DNA of 6,915 nucleotides from an uncultured Collinsella sp. (lineage in GTDB: Bacteria > Actinomycetota > Coriobacteriia > Coriobacteriales > Coriobacteriaceae): NCBI GenBank assembly GCA_900544845.1, contig UQWV01000081.1, positions 1-6,915 of the forward strand, written 5' to 3'. The first letter of the stretch is position 1. The number at the start of each line of letters is the position of its first letter. The position numbers were made by a program, and so were the translations under genes. This document shows, piece after piece, positions 1-6,211 of the stretch. The notes beneath the pieces are model-generated. The model did not search any database and was not told the DNA's origin. It worked only from the letters and a program-made list of their open reading frames with translations.

Positions 1-275
1 TCGTACGGCGGCAGGATCGCCACGCCGCCGTCACGGCTGTCCAGATCCCAGGCCTCGCCGGAACCCACATAGGCATGCAGCAGGTAGGGGCGATACTGCG
101 TCAGAACGCCCACCGTGTCGATGCCCGAGTTGGAGCAGTTGGACAGCGAAAAGTCGATAATGCGGAACTTGCCACCAAAGCTAACCGCCGGCTTAGCGAT
201 CTTTTGGGTGAGTGCCCCCAATCGGCTGCCCTGTCCTCCTGCGAGGAGCATCGCGATGCATTCTTTCTTACTCAT
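1..275 (-). CDS. glgC: Glucose-1-phosphate adenylyltransferase GlgC, N-terminal 91 codons (runs off the left edge)
   Basis: The enzyme makes ADP-glucose and pyrophosphate from ATP and glucose-1-phosphate, the committed step of bacterial glycogen synthesis in the cytoplasm. The visible 91 residues begin MSKKECIAMLLAGGQGSRL. They contain the nucleotide-binding loop LLAGGQGSRL (residues 10-19), then AKPAVSFGGKFRIIDF (27-42), LSNCSNSGIDTVGVLTQY (44-61), and W76DLD leading to GGVAILPPY (83-91). These match the start of the nucleotidyltransferase domain of the family, and the AKPAVSFGGK/SNSGIDTVG wording is of the Bacillus type. The ATG is preceded by AAGGAG (287-282) with a 6-nt spacer, a strong ribosome binding site that fixes the start. 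It is the third gene of the minus-strand glgB-glgP-glgC run, 105 bp after glgP, with a strong hairpin between them. The C-terminal left-handed beta-helix domain is outside the window. Identity is very likely; a GlgD-type paralogue is less likely because the catalytic loop is intact. Confidence 0.95.
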   Translation of the reverse strand, partial: MSKKECIAMLLAGGQGSRLGALTQKIAKPAVSFGGKFRIIDFSLSNCSNSGIDTVGVLTQYRPYLLHAYVGSGEAWDLDSRDGGVAILPPY

Positions 276-315
276 CGATTTCTCCTTCTGTCATCGATGT
301 TTCTAAACCCATTAG

Positions 316-346
316 CGACGGGCGCGGCGCTCGGTCGCGCCCGTCG
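316..346 (-). terminator. Strong GC-rich hairpin between glgP and glgC (attenuator, processing or stability element)
   Basis: A perfect 11-bp inverted repeat, CGACGGGCGCG (316-326) and CGCGCCCGTCG (336-346), encloses a 9-nt loop. Outside it, ATTA (311-314) and TAAT (349-352) can add 4 bp beyond small unpaired bases. It lies about 35 nt after the glgP stop and about 40 nt before the glgC start. No T-run follows it on the minus strand, so it is not a classical intrinsic terminator. Partial attenuation or protection of the glgP 3' end is inferred. Confidence 0.6.
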
Positions 347-380
347 AGTAATGCCGTGCTGGCAAAGGAAGCTCGCGCGC

Positions 381-2807
381 TTATGCGTGCCAGATCTCGT
401 CGCGGTACTCGCGAATGGTGCGGTCGCTCGAGAACCAGCCGCTCGATGCGGTGTTGAGCAGCGCCTTGCGGTTCCAGGTCTCCTGGTCGCCGTAGCTGCC
501 AGTGAGCTTCTCCCACGCATCCACATAGCTGCGGAAATCGGCCATGACCAGGTCGGGGTCGTTGTTGTTCATGAGCTCGTTGTAGATGCTCTCGAAGTTG
601 CCCGAAAGACCCGCAAAGGTGTTGTCCTTGAGCTCGTCCATCACGCGGCCCAGACGCTCGCGGTCGCCGTTGAGGGTATCCCACGCAAAGTAGCTGTTGG
701 ATGCCCAGAGCTGCTCGACCTCGGGAGCGGTCAGGCCAAAGATGGCCTCGTTCTCGCGACCGGCCAGGTCGGCGATCTCGATGTTGGCGCCGTCGAGGGT
801 GCCCAGCGTAATGGCGCCGTTCATCATGAGCTTCATGTTGGACGTGCCCGAGGCCTCCTTGCCGGCCGTGGAGATCTGCTCCGAGATCTCGGCGGCGGGG
901 TAGATGAGCTGGGCGTTGCTCACGCGGAAGTTGGGGATAAAGCAGACCTTCATGACCTCGTTGACGCGGGCATCGTTGTTGATGACGTCCGCAACGGAGT
1001 TGATGAGGCGGATGGTCTCCTTGGCGAAGGTGTAGCTCGAAGCTGCCTTGCCGCTAAAGATGAAGGTCGTCGGCGTCACGTGGAAGTTGGGATCGGCGAT
1101 GCGACGGTTGTAGATGTCCATCACCTTCATGATGTTCATGAGCTGGCGCTTGTAGGCATGGAAGCGCTTAACCTGGACATCGAAGACGGTGTTGGGGTCG
1201 ATGACCAGACCGGTCTCGGCCTTAACGTAGGCGGCCAGGCGCTCCTTGTTGGCGCGCTTGGAGGCACCCACGGCCTTCAGGAACTCGGTGTCGTCCTTAA
1301 ACTCCTTGAGCTTCTCCAGCTCAAAGGCGTCCTTGAGCCAGCCATCGCCAATGGCCTCGGTCACGAGCTTGGCGTAGGTGGGGTTGGCCTCGGCAAAGAA
1401 GCGACGGTGCGAGATGCCGTTGGTCTTGTTGTTGAACTTCTCGGGCGTTAAGGCATAGAAGTCCTTGAGTACGATGTTCTTGATGATGTCGGAGTGGATC
1501 TTTGCCACGCCGTTAACGCTGTGGCTGCAGATCACGGACAGGTTGGCCATGCGGATCTCGCCGTCCCACAGAATGGCGGTCTGGCGCAGACGCTCCTGCC
1601 AGCCCTCCTGGGTGGTGTCGAACGACTCGTGCCAACGACGGCTGATCTCGTCGATGATCTGGTACACGCGGGGGAGGAGCTTGGAGAACGTGCCGATGGG
1701 CCACTTCTCCAGAGCCTCGGGGAGGATGGTGTGGTTGGTGTAGCTCACGACCTGCGTCACGATGTTCCAGGCGTCGTCCCACTCGAGCTTCTTCTCGTCG
1801 ATCAGGATGCGCATGAGCTCGGGGCCGCACATGGCAGGGTGGGTATCGTTGGTGTGGATGGCCACAAACTGCGGCAGCAGCTCCCAGTTCTCGCCGTGCT
1901 CCTTCTCAAAGGTGTCGAGCAGGCTGTAGATACCGGCCGAGACAAACAGGTACTCCTGCTTTAGGCGCAGCAGACGGCCGTGCTCACCGGCGTCGTTGGG
2001 GTAGAGGATGGCGCTGATGGCCTCGGCCTCGGCGCGCTCGGCTTCGGCCAAGGCGTAGTCACCGCGGTTGAAGGCCTCAAGGTCAAAGTGCTCCTCGACC
2101 GGCTCGGCAGCCCAGACGCGCAGCTTGTTGACGGTCTCGCCGGCATAGCCCACGACGGGGATGTCATAGGGAACGGCCAGGATGTCCTGCGTGTCCACCG
2201 TGCGGTAGAACGTGCGGCCGTCCTCCTCAAAGCCTTCAACGCGGCCGCCAAACTTGATGGTCACGGCCTTGTCCTGACGACGGACCTCCCAGGGATAGCC
2301 GTGGGTGAGCCACTCGTCGGTAGCTTCGACTTGGCTGCCGTTGACGATCTCCTGCTTAAACAGGCCGTAGCGATAGCGCATGCCGTTGCCGTAGCCGGCG
2401 ATGCCCTCGGCTGCCATGGAATCCAGGAAGCACGCGGCCAGACGGCCCAGGCCACCGTTGCCCAGAGCCGGATCGGGCTCCTGGTTCTCGATGACGGACA
2501 GGTCAAAGCCCATATCGTCGAGCGCCTCGGCGACCATGTCGCGCACGCCAAAGTTGAGCAGGTAGTTGTCAAGCAGGCGGCCGATCAAAAACTCGATCGA
2601 GAAGTAGTACACGCGCTTCTTGCCCTCAGCGGCCGCGCGGGCGTCACTCTTGGTTGCAACGGTGCGTGCCTTCTCGGCCACGAGCTTGGCCAGGGCGTTA
2701 AAGCGGTCGAGGTCGCTGGCGGCCTCGACGCTCTTGCCGCTGATGCTCATGACGGCATCGCGATAGAGCTCGGTAAACTCCTGCTTGTTGTCGAAGATCT
2801 TATTCAT
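381..2807 (-). CDS. glgP: Glycogen/starch/maltodextrin phosphorylase (GT35)
   Basis: This enzyme uses phosphate to release glucose-1-phosphate from the non-reducing ends of glycogen or maltodextrin, with pyridoxal phosphate as cofactor. The 808-residue product is full length for the family. Visible family motifs are IEFLIGRLLDNYLLNFG (71-87), ALGNGGLGRLAACFLDSMA (114-132), HTNDTHPAM (318-326), NHTILPEALEKW (358-369), VQVKRFHAYKRQL (544-556), and the PLP-binding segment EASGTSNMKLMMNGAI (651-666). K659 in that segment is the expected Schiff-base lysine, and LDGANIEI follows (671-678). The ATG has AAAGGA (2817-2812) upstream at normal spacing. It sits 94 bp after glgB and 105 bp before glgC on the same strand, so co-transcription is likely. 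The sequence does not show whether glycogen or maltodextrin is preferred. No allosteric phosphorylation extension is visible. The long reading frames on the opposite strand here are high-GC shadows. Confidence 0.97.
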   Translation of the reverse strand: MNKIFDNKQEFTELYRDAVMSISGKSVEAASDLDRFNALAKLVAEKARTVATKSDARAAAEGKKRVYYFSIEFLIGRLLDNYLLNFGVRDMVAEALDDMGFDLSVIENQEPDPALGNGGLGRLAACFLDSMAAEGIAGYGNGMRYRYGLFKQEIVNGSQVEATDEWLTHGYPWEVRRQDKAVTIKFGGRVEGFEEDGRTFYRTVDTQDILAVPYDIPVVGYAGETVNKLRVWAAEPVEEHFDLEAFNRGDYALAEAERAEAEAISAILYPNDAGEHGRLLRLKQEYLFVSAGIYSLLDTFEKEHGENWELLPQFVAIHTNDTHPAMCGPELMRILIDEKKLEWDDAWNIVTQVVSYTNHTILPEALEKWPIGTFSKLLPRVYQIIDEISRRWHESFDTTQEGWQERLRQTAILWDGEIRMANLSVICSHSVNGVAKIHSDIIKNIVLKDFYALTPEKFNNKTNGISHRRFFAEANPTYAKLVTEAIGDGWLKDAFELEKLKEFKDDTEFLKAVGASKRANKERLAAYVKAETGLVIDPNTVFDVQVKRFHAYKRQLMNIMKVMDIYNRRIADPNFHVTPTTFIFSGKAASSYTFAKETIRLINSVADVINNDARVNEVMKVCFIPNFRVSNAQLIYPAAEISEQISTAGKEASGTSNMKLMMNGAITLGTLDGANIEIADLAGRENEAIFGLTAPEVEQLWASNSYFAWDTLNGDRERLGRVMDELKDNTFAGLSGNFESIYNELMNNNDPDLVMADFRSYVDAWEKLTGSYGDQETWNRKALLNTASSGWFSSDRTIREYRDEIWHA

Positions 2808-2861
2808 ACGTTCCTTTCCCCCGGGGATGTTTCTCCCTGAACGGTTATGACTTACATCCTA

Positions 2862-2876
2862 CGCCCCAGCGGGGCG
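2862..2876 (-). other. Short GC-rich hairpin in the glgB-glgP gap
   Basis: CGCCCC (2862-2867) and GGGGCG (2871-2876) pair across a 3-nt loop. It lies 26 nt after the glgB stop on the minus strand and about 55 nt before the glgP ATG. No T-tract follows. It may protect the glgB mRNA 3' end or mildly attenuate transcription. It is short enough that chance in GC-rich DNA cannot be excluded. The rest of the 94-bp gap shows only the glgP ribosome binding site and a weak GTAAC/GTTAC repeat at 2890-2905. Confidence 0.35.
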
Positions 2877-2901
2877 GGTAATTACAGCGGTAACGGCTTT
2901 G

Positions 2902-5181
2902 TTACGCGTTCTTGGCGGGCGACTTAACAGAAGCAGACTTTGCCTTGGTAGCCCCCTTTTTGGCAGCCTGCTTCTTGGTCGAGGCAGCCTTAGCAGCGGG
3001 CTTTGCAGCAGCCTTAGCCTTGGCCTTGGTCGTCGTGGCCTTCGCCTTAGCCGGAGCCTTCTTGGCAGCCGCAGGCTTAGGCTTCACCGAGGACGTGCGC
3101 TTCTTGGGCGCAGCCTTGGGGGCCTCGACCACCGGCGGTTTATAGCTGCTGGGACCGCGGCGCTTGAGTACCACGCCTGCCAGGCCGGGCACCTTGATCT
3201 CGATGGAGTCCATCTGCCCGTTCCAGGGATAGGGCTCGCTCGAGCAGGTATAGGGCTCCTCGCCGGCATAGCCGCTGCCGCCAAACTCGGGACGGTCGGA
3301 GTCAAAGATGACCTCCCAGTCGCCCTCGCGCGGCACGCCCACGCGGAAGCTCTCGTAGCTTGCCGGGTCAAAGTTGATCAGAATCACCAGGTCGTCGTCG
3401 ATGTCCTCACCCTGGCGCACAAAGCTCACGATGGACTGCTTGGAGTTGTCCGCGTCGATCCAGGTAAAGCCGTCATCGGTGTAGCCGCGCTCGTACAGGG
3501 CGGGCTCGGCGGTGTATAGGTGATTGAGCGCCTTGATAAACGCCTGATGATGCTTGTGGGTCTCGTACTCCTCGGTCAGGAACCACTGGATGGACTCGTA
3601 GTAGCGCCACTCAATAAACTGGCCGATCTCGTTGCCCATAAAGTTGAGCTTGGCACCGGGGTGCGTCATCTGGTAGAAGGCAAGCGTGCGCAGGCCGGCA
3701 AACTGGCGCCACCAGTCGCCAGGCATGCGGCCGATAAGCGAGCACTTGCCGTGTACGACCTCGTCGTGGCTTAAGGGGCAGATAAAGTTCTCGGTAAAGG
3801 CGTACATGATGGAGAACGTGAGCAGGCCGTGGTTGCCGGGGCGCCACGGAAAATCGGTCTGCATGTAGTGCAGGGTGTCGTTCATCCAGCCCATGTCCCA
3901 CTTGTAGTGGAAGCCCAGGCCGCCGTCCTGCGGCGGATAGGTCACGAGCGGCCACGCGGTGGATTCCTCGGCCATCATCATCACGTCGGGGTAGTGAGCC
4001 TCGACGGCGCAGTTGACCTGGCGGATAAATGCGCTGGCGTCCAGGTCCTCCTCGGTACCGTACTTGTTGAACTTCTTTTGGCCGGGATCATCGATGCCAA
4101 AGTTGAGGTACAGCATGCTGGACACGCCGTCCATGCGAATGCCGTCCACGTGGAAGTTCTCGAGCCAGTACAGCACATTGGAGACCAGGAAGGAGCGGAC
4201 CTCGCCGCGGGCGAAGTCAAACTTGTGTGTGCCCCAGTTGGGGTGAATCTCGTGCTCAAACAGCATGTGGCCGTTAAAGGTGGCAAGACCGTGGGAGTCG
4301 GCGCAAAAACCCCCGGGCACCCAGTCCATGATCACGCCGATGCCCGCCTCGTGGCACGCATCGATAAAGTGCATGAGCTGCTGCGGGTTGCCGTAGCGCG
4401 ATGTGGCGGCGTAGTAGCCGGTCGTCTGGTAGCCCCAGGAGCCATCGAAGGGATGCTCCATGAGCGGCATGACCTCAATGTGCGTATAGCCCATGTCGCG
4501 AACGTAGTCCACGAGCTCCACCGACAGGTCGTCGTAGGTGTAGAACTCGCCGCGCTGCGCGGGGAAGGGATCCTTGGGACCGGGGTAGTTGCCGTACTCG
4601 TCCGGCTCGCCCTGCGGCGCGTCGCCATGGCGCTTCCACGAGCCAATATGCACCTCGTAGATGTTCAGCGGCTGCGACATGTGGTTATGGCCGGCGCGGC
4701 GCTTGAGCCACGCGGCGTCGTTCCACTTATAGCCGTCGAGGGTCCACAGCACGCTGGCCGTACCCGGAGGGCACTCGGCCTTAAAGGCGTACGGATCGGC
4801 TTTGTAGAGTTTTTCGCCCTCGTTGGTCTCGATCAGGTACTTATACAGTTGGCCCTGCTCGGCGCCAGGAATAAAGCCTTCCCAGATGGCGCTCGTATGC
4901 ACGGGCACCAGCGGGTTGGCTTCCTCATCCCAGTCGTTAAATTCGCCAATGACGTGGACGCTCTTTACATCGGGCGCCCAAACGCAAAAACGCCAGCCGC
5001 GCGTACGGTTCTGCGTGTCCGGGTGCGCGCCCATCTTTTCCCAGCTGCGCTCCCACATTCCAATGCCAAACAGGTAGACATCGTCCTTGGAGAGCTCCGG
5101 TGCGTGCGGAGCCGGCTTGCGGGTTGCGGGCTTTTTGGTTACTGGCTTTAGCTTTGTATCGCTCACGTTTGATCCCATCAT
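2902..5181 (-). CDS. glgB: 1,4-alpha-glucan branching enzyme (GH13) with a Lys/Ala-rich C-terminal tail
   Basis: The enzyme cuts an alpha-1,4 glucan chain and rejoins it through an alpha-1,6 bond, creating glycogen branches. The 759-residue product has a basic N-terminal segment (about 1-30), a CBM48-like domain (about 62-140, with FCVWAPDVKSVHVIGEFNDW at 65-84), a GH13 barrel (about 170-550) and a C-terminal beta domain (to about 675). Catalytic positions visible are D351 (nucleophile) and R349 in DGIRMDGVSSM, E405 (acid/base) in MMAEESTAW, and H472-D473 in LSHDEVVHG. Region I reads DWVPGGF (286-292) where the family normally has DWVPGHF, so the usual histidine is glycine 291. Residues 686-759 form a tail with 22 Lys and 26 Ala among 74 residues, resembling histone H1 tails. 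No good ribosome binding site precedes ATG 5181 or ATG 5178. A GTG at 5166 with GGGA 6 nt upstream is an alternative start. It is first in the glgB-glgP-glgC run. Confidence 0.95.
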   Translation of the reverse strand: MMGSNVSDTKLKPVTKKPATRKPAPHAPELSKDDVYLFGIGMWERSWEKMGAHPDTQNRTRGWRFCVWAPDVKSVHVIGEFNDWDEEANPLVPVHTSAIWEGFIPGAEQGQLYKYLIETNEGEKLYKADPYAFKAECPPGTASVLWTLDGYKWNDAAWLKRRAGHNHMSQPLNIYEVHIGSWKRHGDAPQGEPDEYGNYPGPKDPFPAQRGEFYTYDDLSVELVDYVRDMGYTHIEVMPLMEHPFDGSWGYQTTGYYAATSRYGNPQQLMHFIDACHEAGIGVIMDWVPGGFCADSHGLATFNGHMLFEHEIHPNWGTHKFDFARGEVRSFLVSNVLYWLENFHVDGIRMDGVSSMLYLNFGIDDPGQKKFNKYGTEEDLDASAFIRQVNCAVEAHYPDVMMMAEESTAWPLVTYPPQDGGLGFHYKWDMGWMNDTLHYMQTDFPWRPGNHGLLTFSIMYAFTENFICPLSHDEVVHGKCSLIGRMPGDWWRQFAGLRTLAFYQMTHPGAKLNFMGNEIGQFIEWRYYESIQWFLTEEYETHKHHQAFIKALNHLYTAEPALYERGYTDDGFTWIDADNSKQSIVSFVRQGEDIDDDLVILINFDPASYESFRVGVPREGDWEVIFDSDRPEFGGSGYAGEEPYTCSSEPYPWNGQMDSIEIKVPGLAGVVLKRRGPSSYKPPVVEAPKAAPKKRTSSVKPKPAAAKKAPAKAKATTTKAKAKAAAKPAAKAASTKKQAAKKGATKAKSASVKSPAKNA
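2905..3126 (-). repeat. Low-complexity Lys/Ala-coding 3' end of glgB
   Basis: This stretch encodes residues 686-759 of the branching enzyme. It is built from near-repeated KA, AAK and PAK units, with a single acidic residue (E686) at its start. The DNA carries imperfect direct repeats, for example GCAGCCTTAGC at 2984-2994 and 3008-3018, exactly 24 bp (8 codons) apart. Such DNA is prone to in-frame slippage, so tail length may vary between strains (inference). Confidence 0.75.
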
Positions 5182-5232
5182 GACGCGGCAGCGTGTTGCC
5201 TTGGTGACTAATTGCGAAAGGTCCAGGGCTGC

Positions 5233-5292
5233 ACGAATCGAAGGGACGGCGATAGTTCTATGATTCGTTCCACCTCGCGTGCTCGGTGGAAC
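5233..5292 (-). other. Inverted repeats in the presumed glgB leader
   Basis: A perfect 8-bp inverted repeat, GTTCCACC (5267-5274) and GGTGGAAC (5285-5292), has a 10-nt loop. A second inverted repeat, ACGAATC (5233-5239) and GATTCGT (5262-5268), shares two bases with the first, so the two stems cannot both form completely. If glgB transcription starts near 5372, both lie in its untranslated leader. Alternatively, the first could be a DNA operator. No terminator-like T-run follows, and no known riboswitch core was recognised. Confidence 0.45.
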
Positions 5293-5378
5293 TTTCGGCA
5301 GAAACTACCATAACACCTGTACATTACTTTTATGGAGGAAAGTGGATTTGCGGTGGCTTTTAATCGGTGAGCGCCATG

Positions 5379-5408
5379 TTTATACCACTGGCAGATTTGC
5401 AATGGTAA
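5379..5408 (-). promoter_or_regulatory. Candidate glgB promoter (extended -10)
   Basis: On the minus strand, TATAAA (5384-5379) is preceded by TGG, giving an extended -10 element. TTACCA (5408-5403) lies 18 nt upstream as a 4-of-6 match to the -35 consensus. The predicted start is near 5372, leaving a leader of about 190 nt. The -35 falls within the left arm of the 26-bp dyad at 5403-5428, which suggests control by a protein binding there. Confidence 0.45.
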
Positions 5409-5428
5409 AACTCTTGACAGTTTTACCA
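5403..5428. promoter_or_regulatory. 26-bp dyad, probable transcription factor operator
   Basis: Perfect 10-bp arms TGGTAAAACT (5403-5412) and AGTTTTACCA (5419-5428) flank a 6-bp centre. The left arm overlaps the candidate minus-strand -35 of glgB. The sequence TTGACA (5414-5419), a consensus -35 for the plus strand, sits at the centre and runs one base into the right arm. A bound dimer could therefore affect both directions. The regulator is unknown; no family assignment is made. Confidence 0.6.
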
Positions 5429-5442
5429 ATTAGGGTTTCAAG
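5414..5442 (+). promoter_or_regulatory. Candidate plus-strand promoter for the HAD-TPK unit
   Basis: TTGACA (5414-5419) is a perfect -35. At 17-nt spacing the -10 position reads TTCAAG (5437-5442), only 3 of 6 consensus bases, so the promoter would be weak or need an activator. Two more TTGAC copies at 5452 and 5492 have no good -10 partner. Confidence 0.3.
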
Positions 5443-5450
5443 ATTGTTAG

Positions 5451-5490
5451 TTTGACGTTTGGTAAAACGTTTTTAGCAGGATGTTTACCA
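5451..5490. promoter_or_regulatory. Second cluster of GGTAAAAC half-sites upstream of the HAD gene
   Basis: GGTAAAAC (5461-5468) repeats the half-site of the 26-bp dyad, and GTTTACC (5483-5489) is the opposite-facing copy short of one base. Nested here are ACGTTT-GGTA-AAACGT (5455-5470) and the CG-centred palindrome AAAACGTTTT (5464-5473), the latter being the shape of many LacI-family operators. It ends 22 bp before the HAD start codon, so binding here would probably block expression of the HAD-TPK pair. Confidence 0.5.
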
Positions 5491-5500
5491 TTTGACATCG

Positions 5501-5505
5501 AAAGG
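5501..5505 (+). promoter_or_regulatory. Ribosome binding site that sets the HAD gene start
   Basis: AAAGG lies 7 nt before ATG 5513. It lies downstream of the in-frame TTG at 5492, so the ATG is the better start and the frame is shortened by 7 codons. Confidence 0.7.
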
Positions 5506-5512
5506 TTCGTTT

Positions 5513-6202
5513 ATGCCCCAGACCGCCGCCCCCAAAGTTGCTTTTATTTTCGATTGCGACGGCACGTTGGTTAATAGCACCCCCGTTTGGAGCTACGCCC
5601 AGCCCGAGTTATTGCGTCGCCACGGGGTGGACGTGAAGCCCGAGGACTTTGCCGATTTTGGCCCCTTGTCGCTTGAGGCTGAGTGCCAGGCCTACCACGA
5701 TCTGTGGGGTGTAAAGGAAGAGGGACCCGTACTGTACGAAGAGCTGTGCGGGATCTTGCTCGAGGGCTATTCCAAGGTGTCGCCGATTGCGGGTCTGCTG
5801 CCGTTTTTGAAGCAGGCCCAGGATGCCGGTGTTGCCATGTGTGTGGCCACGTCTACCACGGCCGAGCTGGTGCAGGCAGCGCTGGATGGCTCCGGCGTGG
5901 CGCCGTACATGGACTTTATTACCACCACGGGCGAGGCAGGCCGCTCCAAGCATTTTCCGGATGTGTATGAGCTAGCACTGCGTCGTCTGGAGGAGCGCCA
6001 CGGGCATGCGTTTGGCACCGCTTGGGTTTTTGAGGACGCTGCCTTTGGCCTTAAGAGCTCCGGGACCGCGGGCTTTAAGCGCGTTGGCATTTATGACCCG
6101 CTGGGGCACACTGATCGCGAAGACGTGCGCAATAACTGTGAGATTTTTATAGACAGCTATGAAGAGCTGGATCTCGCTCGCGTGCTTACGTTTGAGGGCT
6201 AG
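5513..6202 (+). CDS. HAD-superfamily (subfamily IA) phosphatase, substrate unknown
   Basis: A 229-residue cytoplasmic hydrolase of the haloacid dehalogenase superfamily, probably removing phosphate from a small metabolite. All four catalytic motifs are visible. Motif I is FDCDGTLVNS (13-22), with nucleophile D14 and acid/base D16. Motif II is VATST (111-115). Motif III is the lysine K146 in SKHFPDVY. Motif IV is FEDAAFG (173-179), with E174-D175 as magnesium ligands. Residues about 20-95, between motifs I and II, form a helical cap as in phosphoglycolate phosphatase, beta-phosphoglucomutase and YqaB-like proteins. Nothing in the cap assigns a substrate. The start is ATG 5513 with AAAGG 7 nt upstream, preferred over the in-frame TTG at 5492. 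The next gene begins 9 nt after the stop, so the two are very likely co-transcribed. A beta-phosphoglucomutase role beside glycogen genes is conceivable but the motif I wording (DGTLVNS) is not specific to it. Confidence 0.88.
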   Translation: MPQTAAPKVAFIFDCDGTLVNSTPVWSYAQPELLRRHGVDVKPEDFADFGPLSLEAECQAYHDLWGVKEEGPVLYEELCGILLEGYSKVSPIAGLLPFLKQAQDAGVAMCVATSTTAELVQAALDGSGVAPYMDFITTTGEAGRSKHFPDVYELALRRLEERHGHAFGTAWVFEDAAFGLKSSGTAGFKRVGIYDPLGHTDREDVRNNCEIFIDSYEELDLARVLTFEG

Positions 6203-6211
6203 GCGAGGACT

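Larger units (their letters stand above)
5182..5512. promoter_or_regulatory. Divergent intergenic control region between the glg operon and the HAD-TPK unit
   Basis: These 331 bp contain no convincing gene; a 73-codon minus-strand frame at 5208-5429 shows no recognisable protein and spans the inverted repeats. The left part (5182-5372) would be the glgB leader and carries hairpins. The right part (5373-5512) is AT-rich unlike its surroundings and carries the repeated GGTAAAAC half-sites and candidate promoters for both directions. Confidence 0.8.

Noticed and set aside
268..684. Minus-strand frame overlapping the glgP 3' end and reaching the glgC start
   Set aside because: It overlaps glgP in another frame with Arg/Pro-rich shadow composition. 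The real glgC start and ribosome binding site lie at its end.
75..1451. Long open frame on the plus strand opposite glgP and glgC (458 codons)
   Set aside because: It is antisense to clear glgP and glgC codons. The product is low-complexity Val/Leu/Gly/Asp-rich with no motif, typical of high-GC shadow frames.
1980..2840. Open frame of 286 codons on the plus strand opposite the glgP 5' half
   Set aside because: Same shadow character, no ribosome binding site and no recognisable domain.
3829..5151. Open frame of 440 codons on the plus strand opposite glgB
   Set aside because: Antisense shadow of the GH13 coding sequence with Val/His/Leu-rich product.
5276..5292. GAGGTGGAAC on the minus strand resembling part of a T-box antiterminator
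   Set aside because: The CGCG that should follow the GGTGGNAC core is missing. There is no terminator, specifier loop or amino-acid gene.
5208..5429. 73-codon minus-strand frame in the intergenic region
   Set aside because: No homology recognised, no ribosome binding site, and it runs over the inverted repeats and candidate promoter.
6203..6211. Possible thiamine riboswitch before the TPK gene
   Set aside because: Only 9 nt separate the genes, and no TPP riboswitch core was seen in the upstream intergenic region either.
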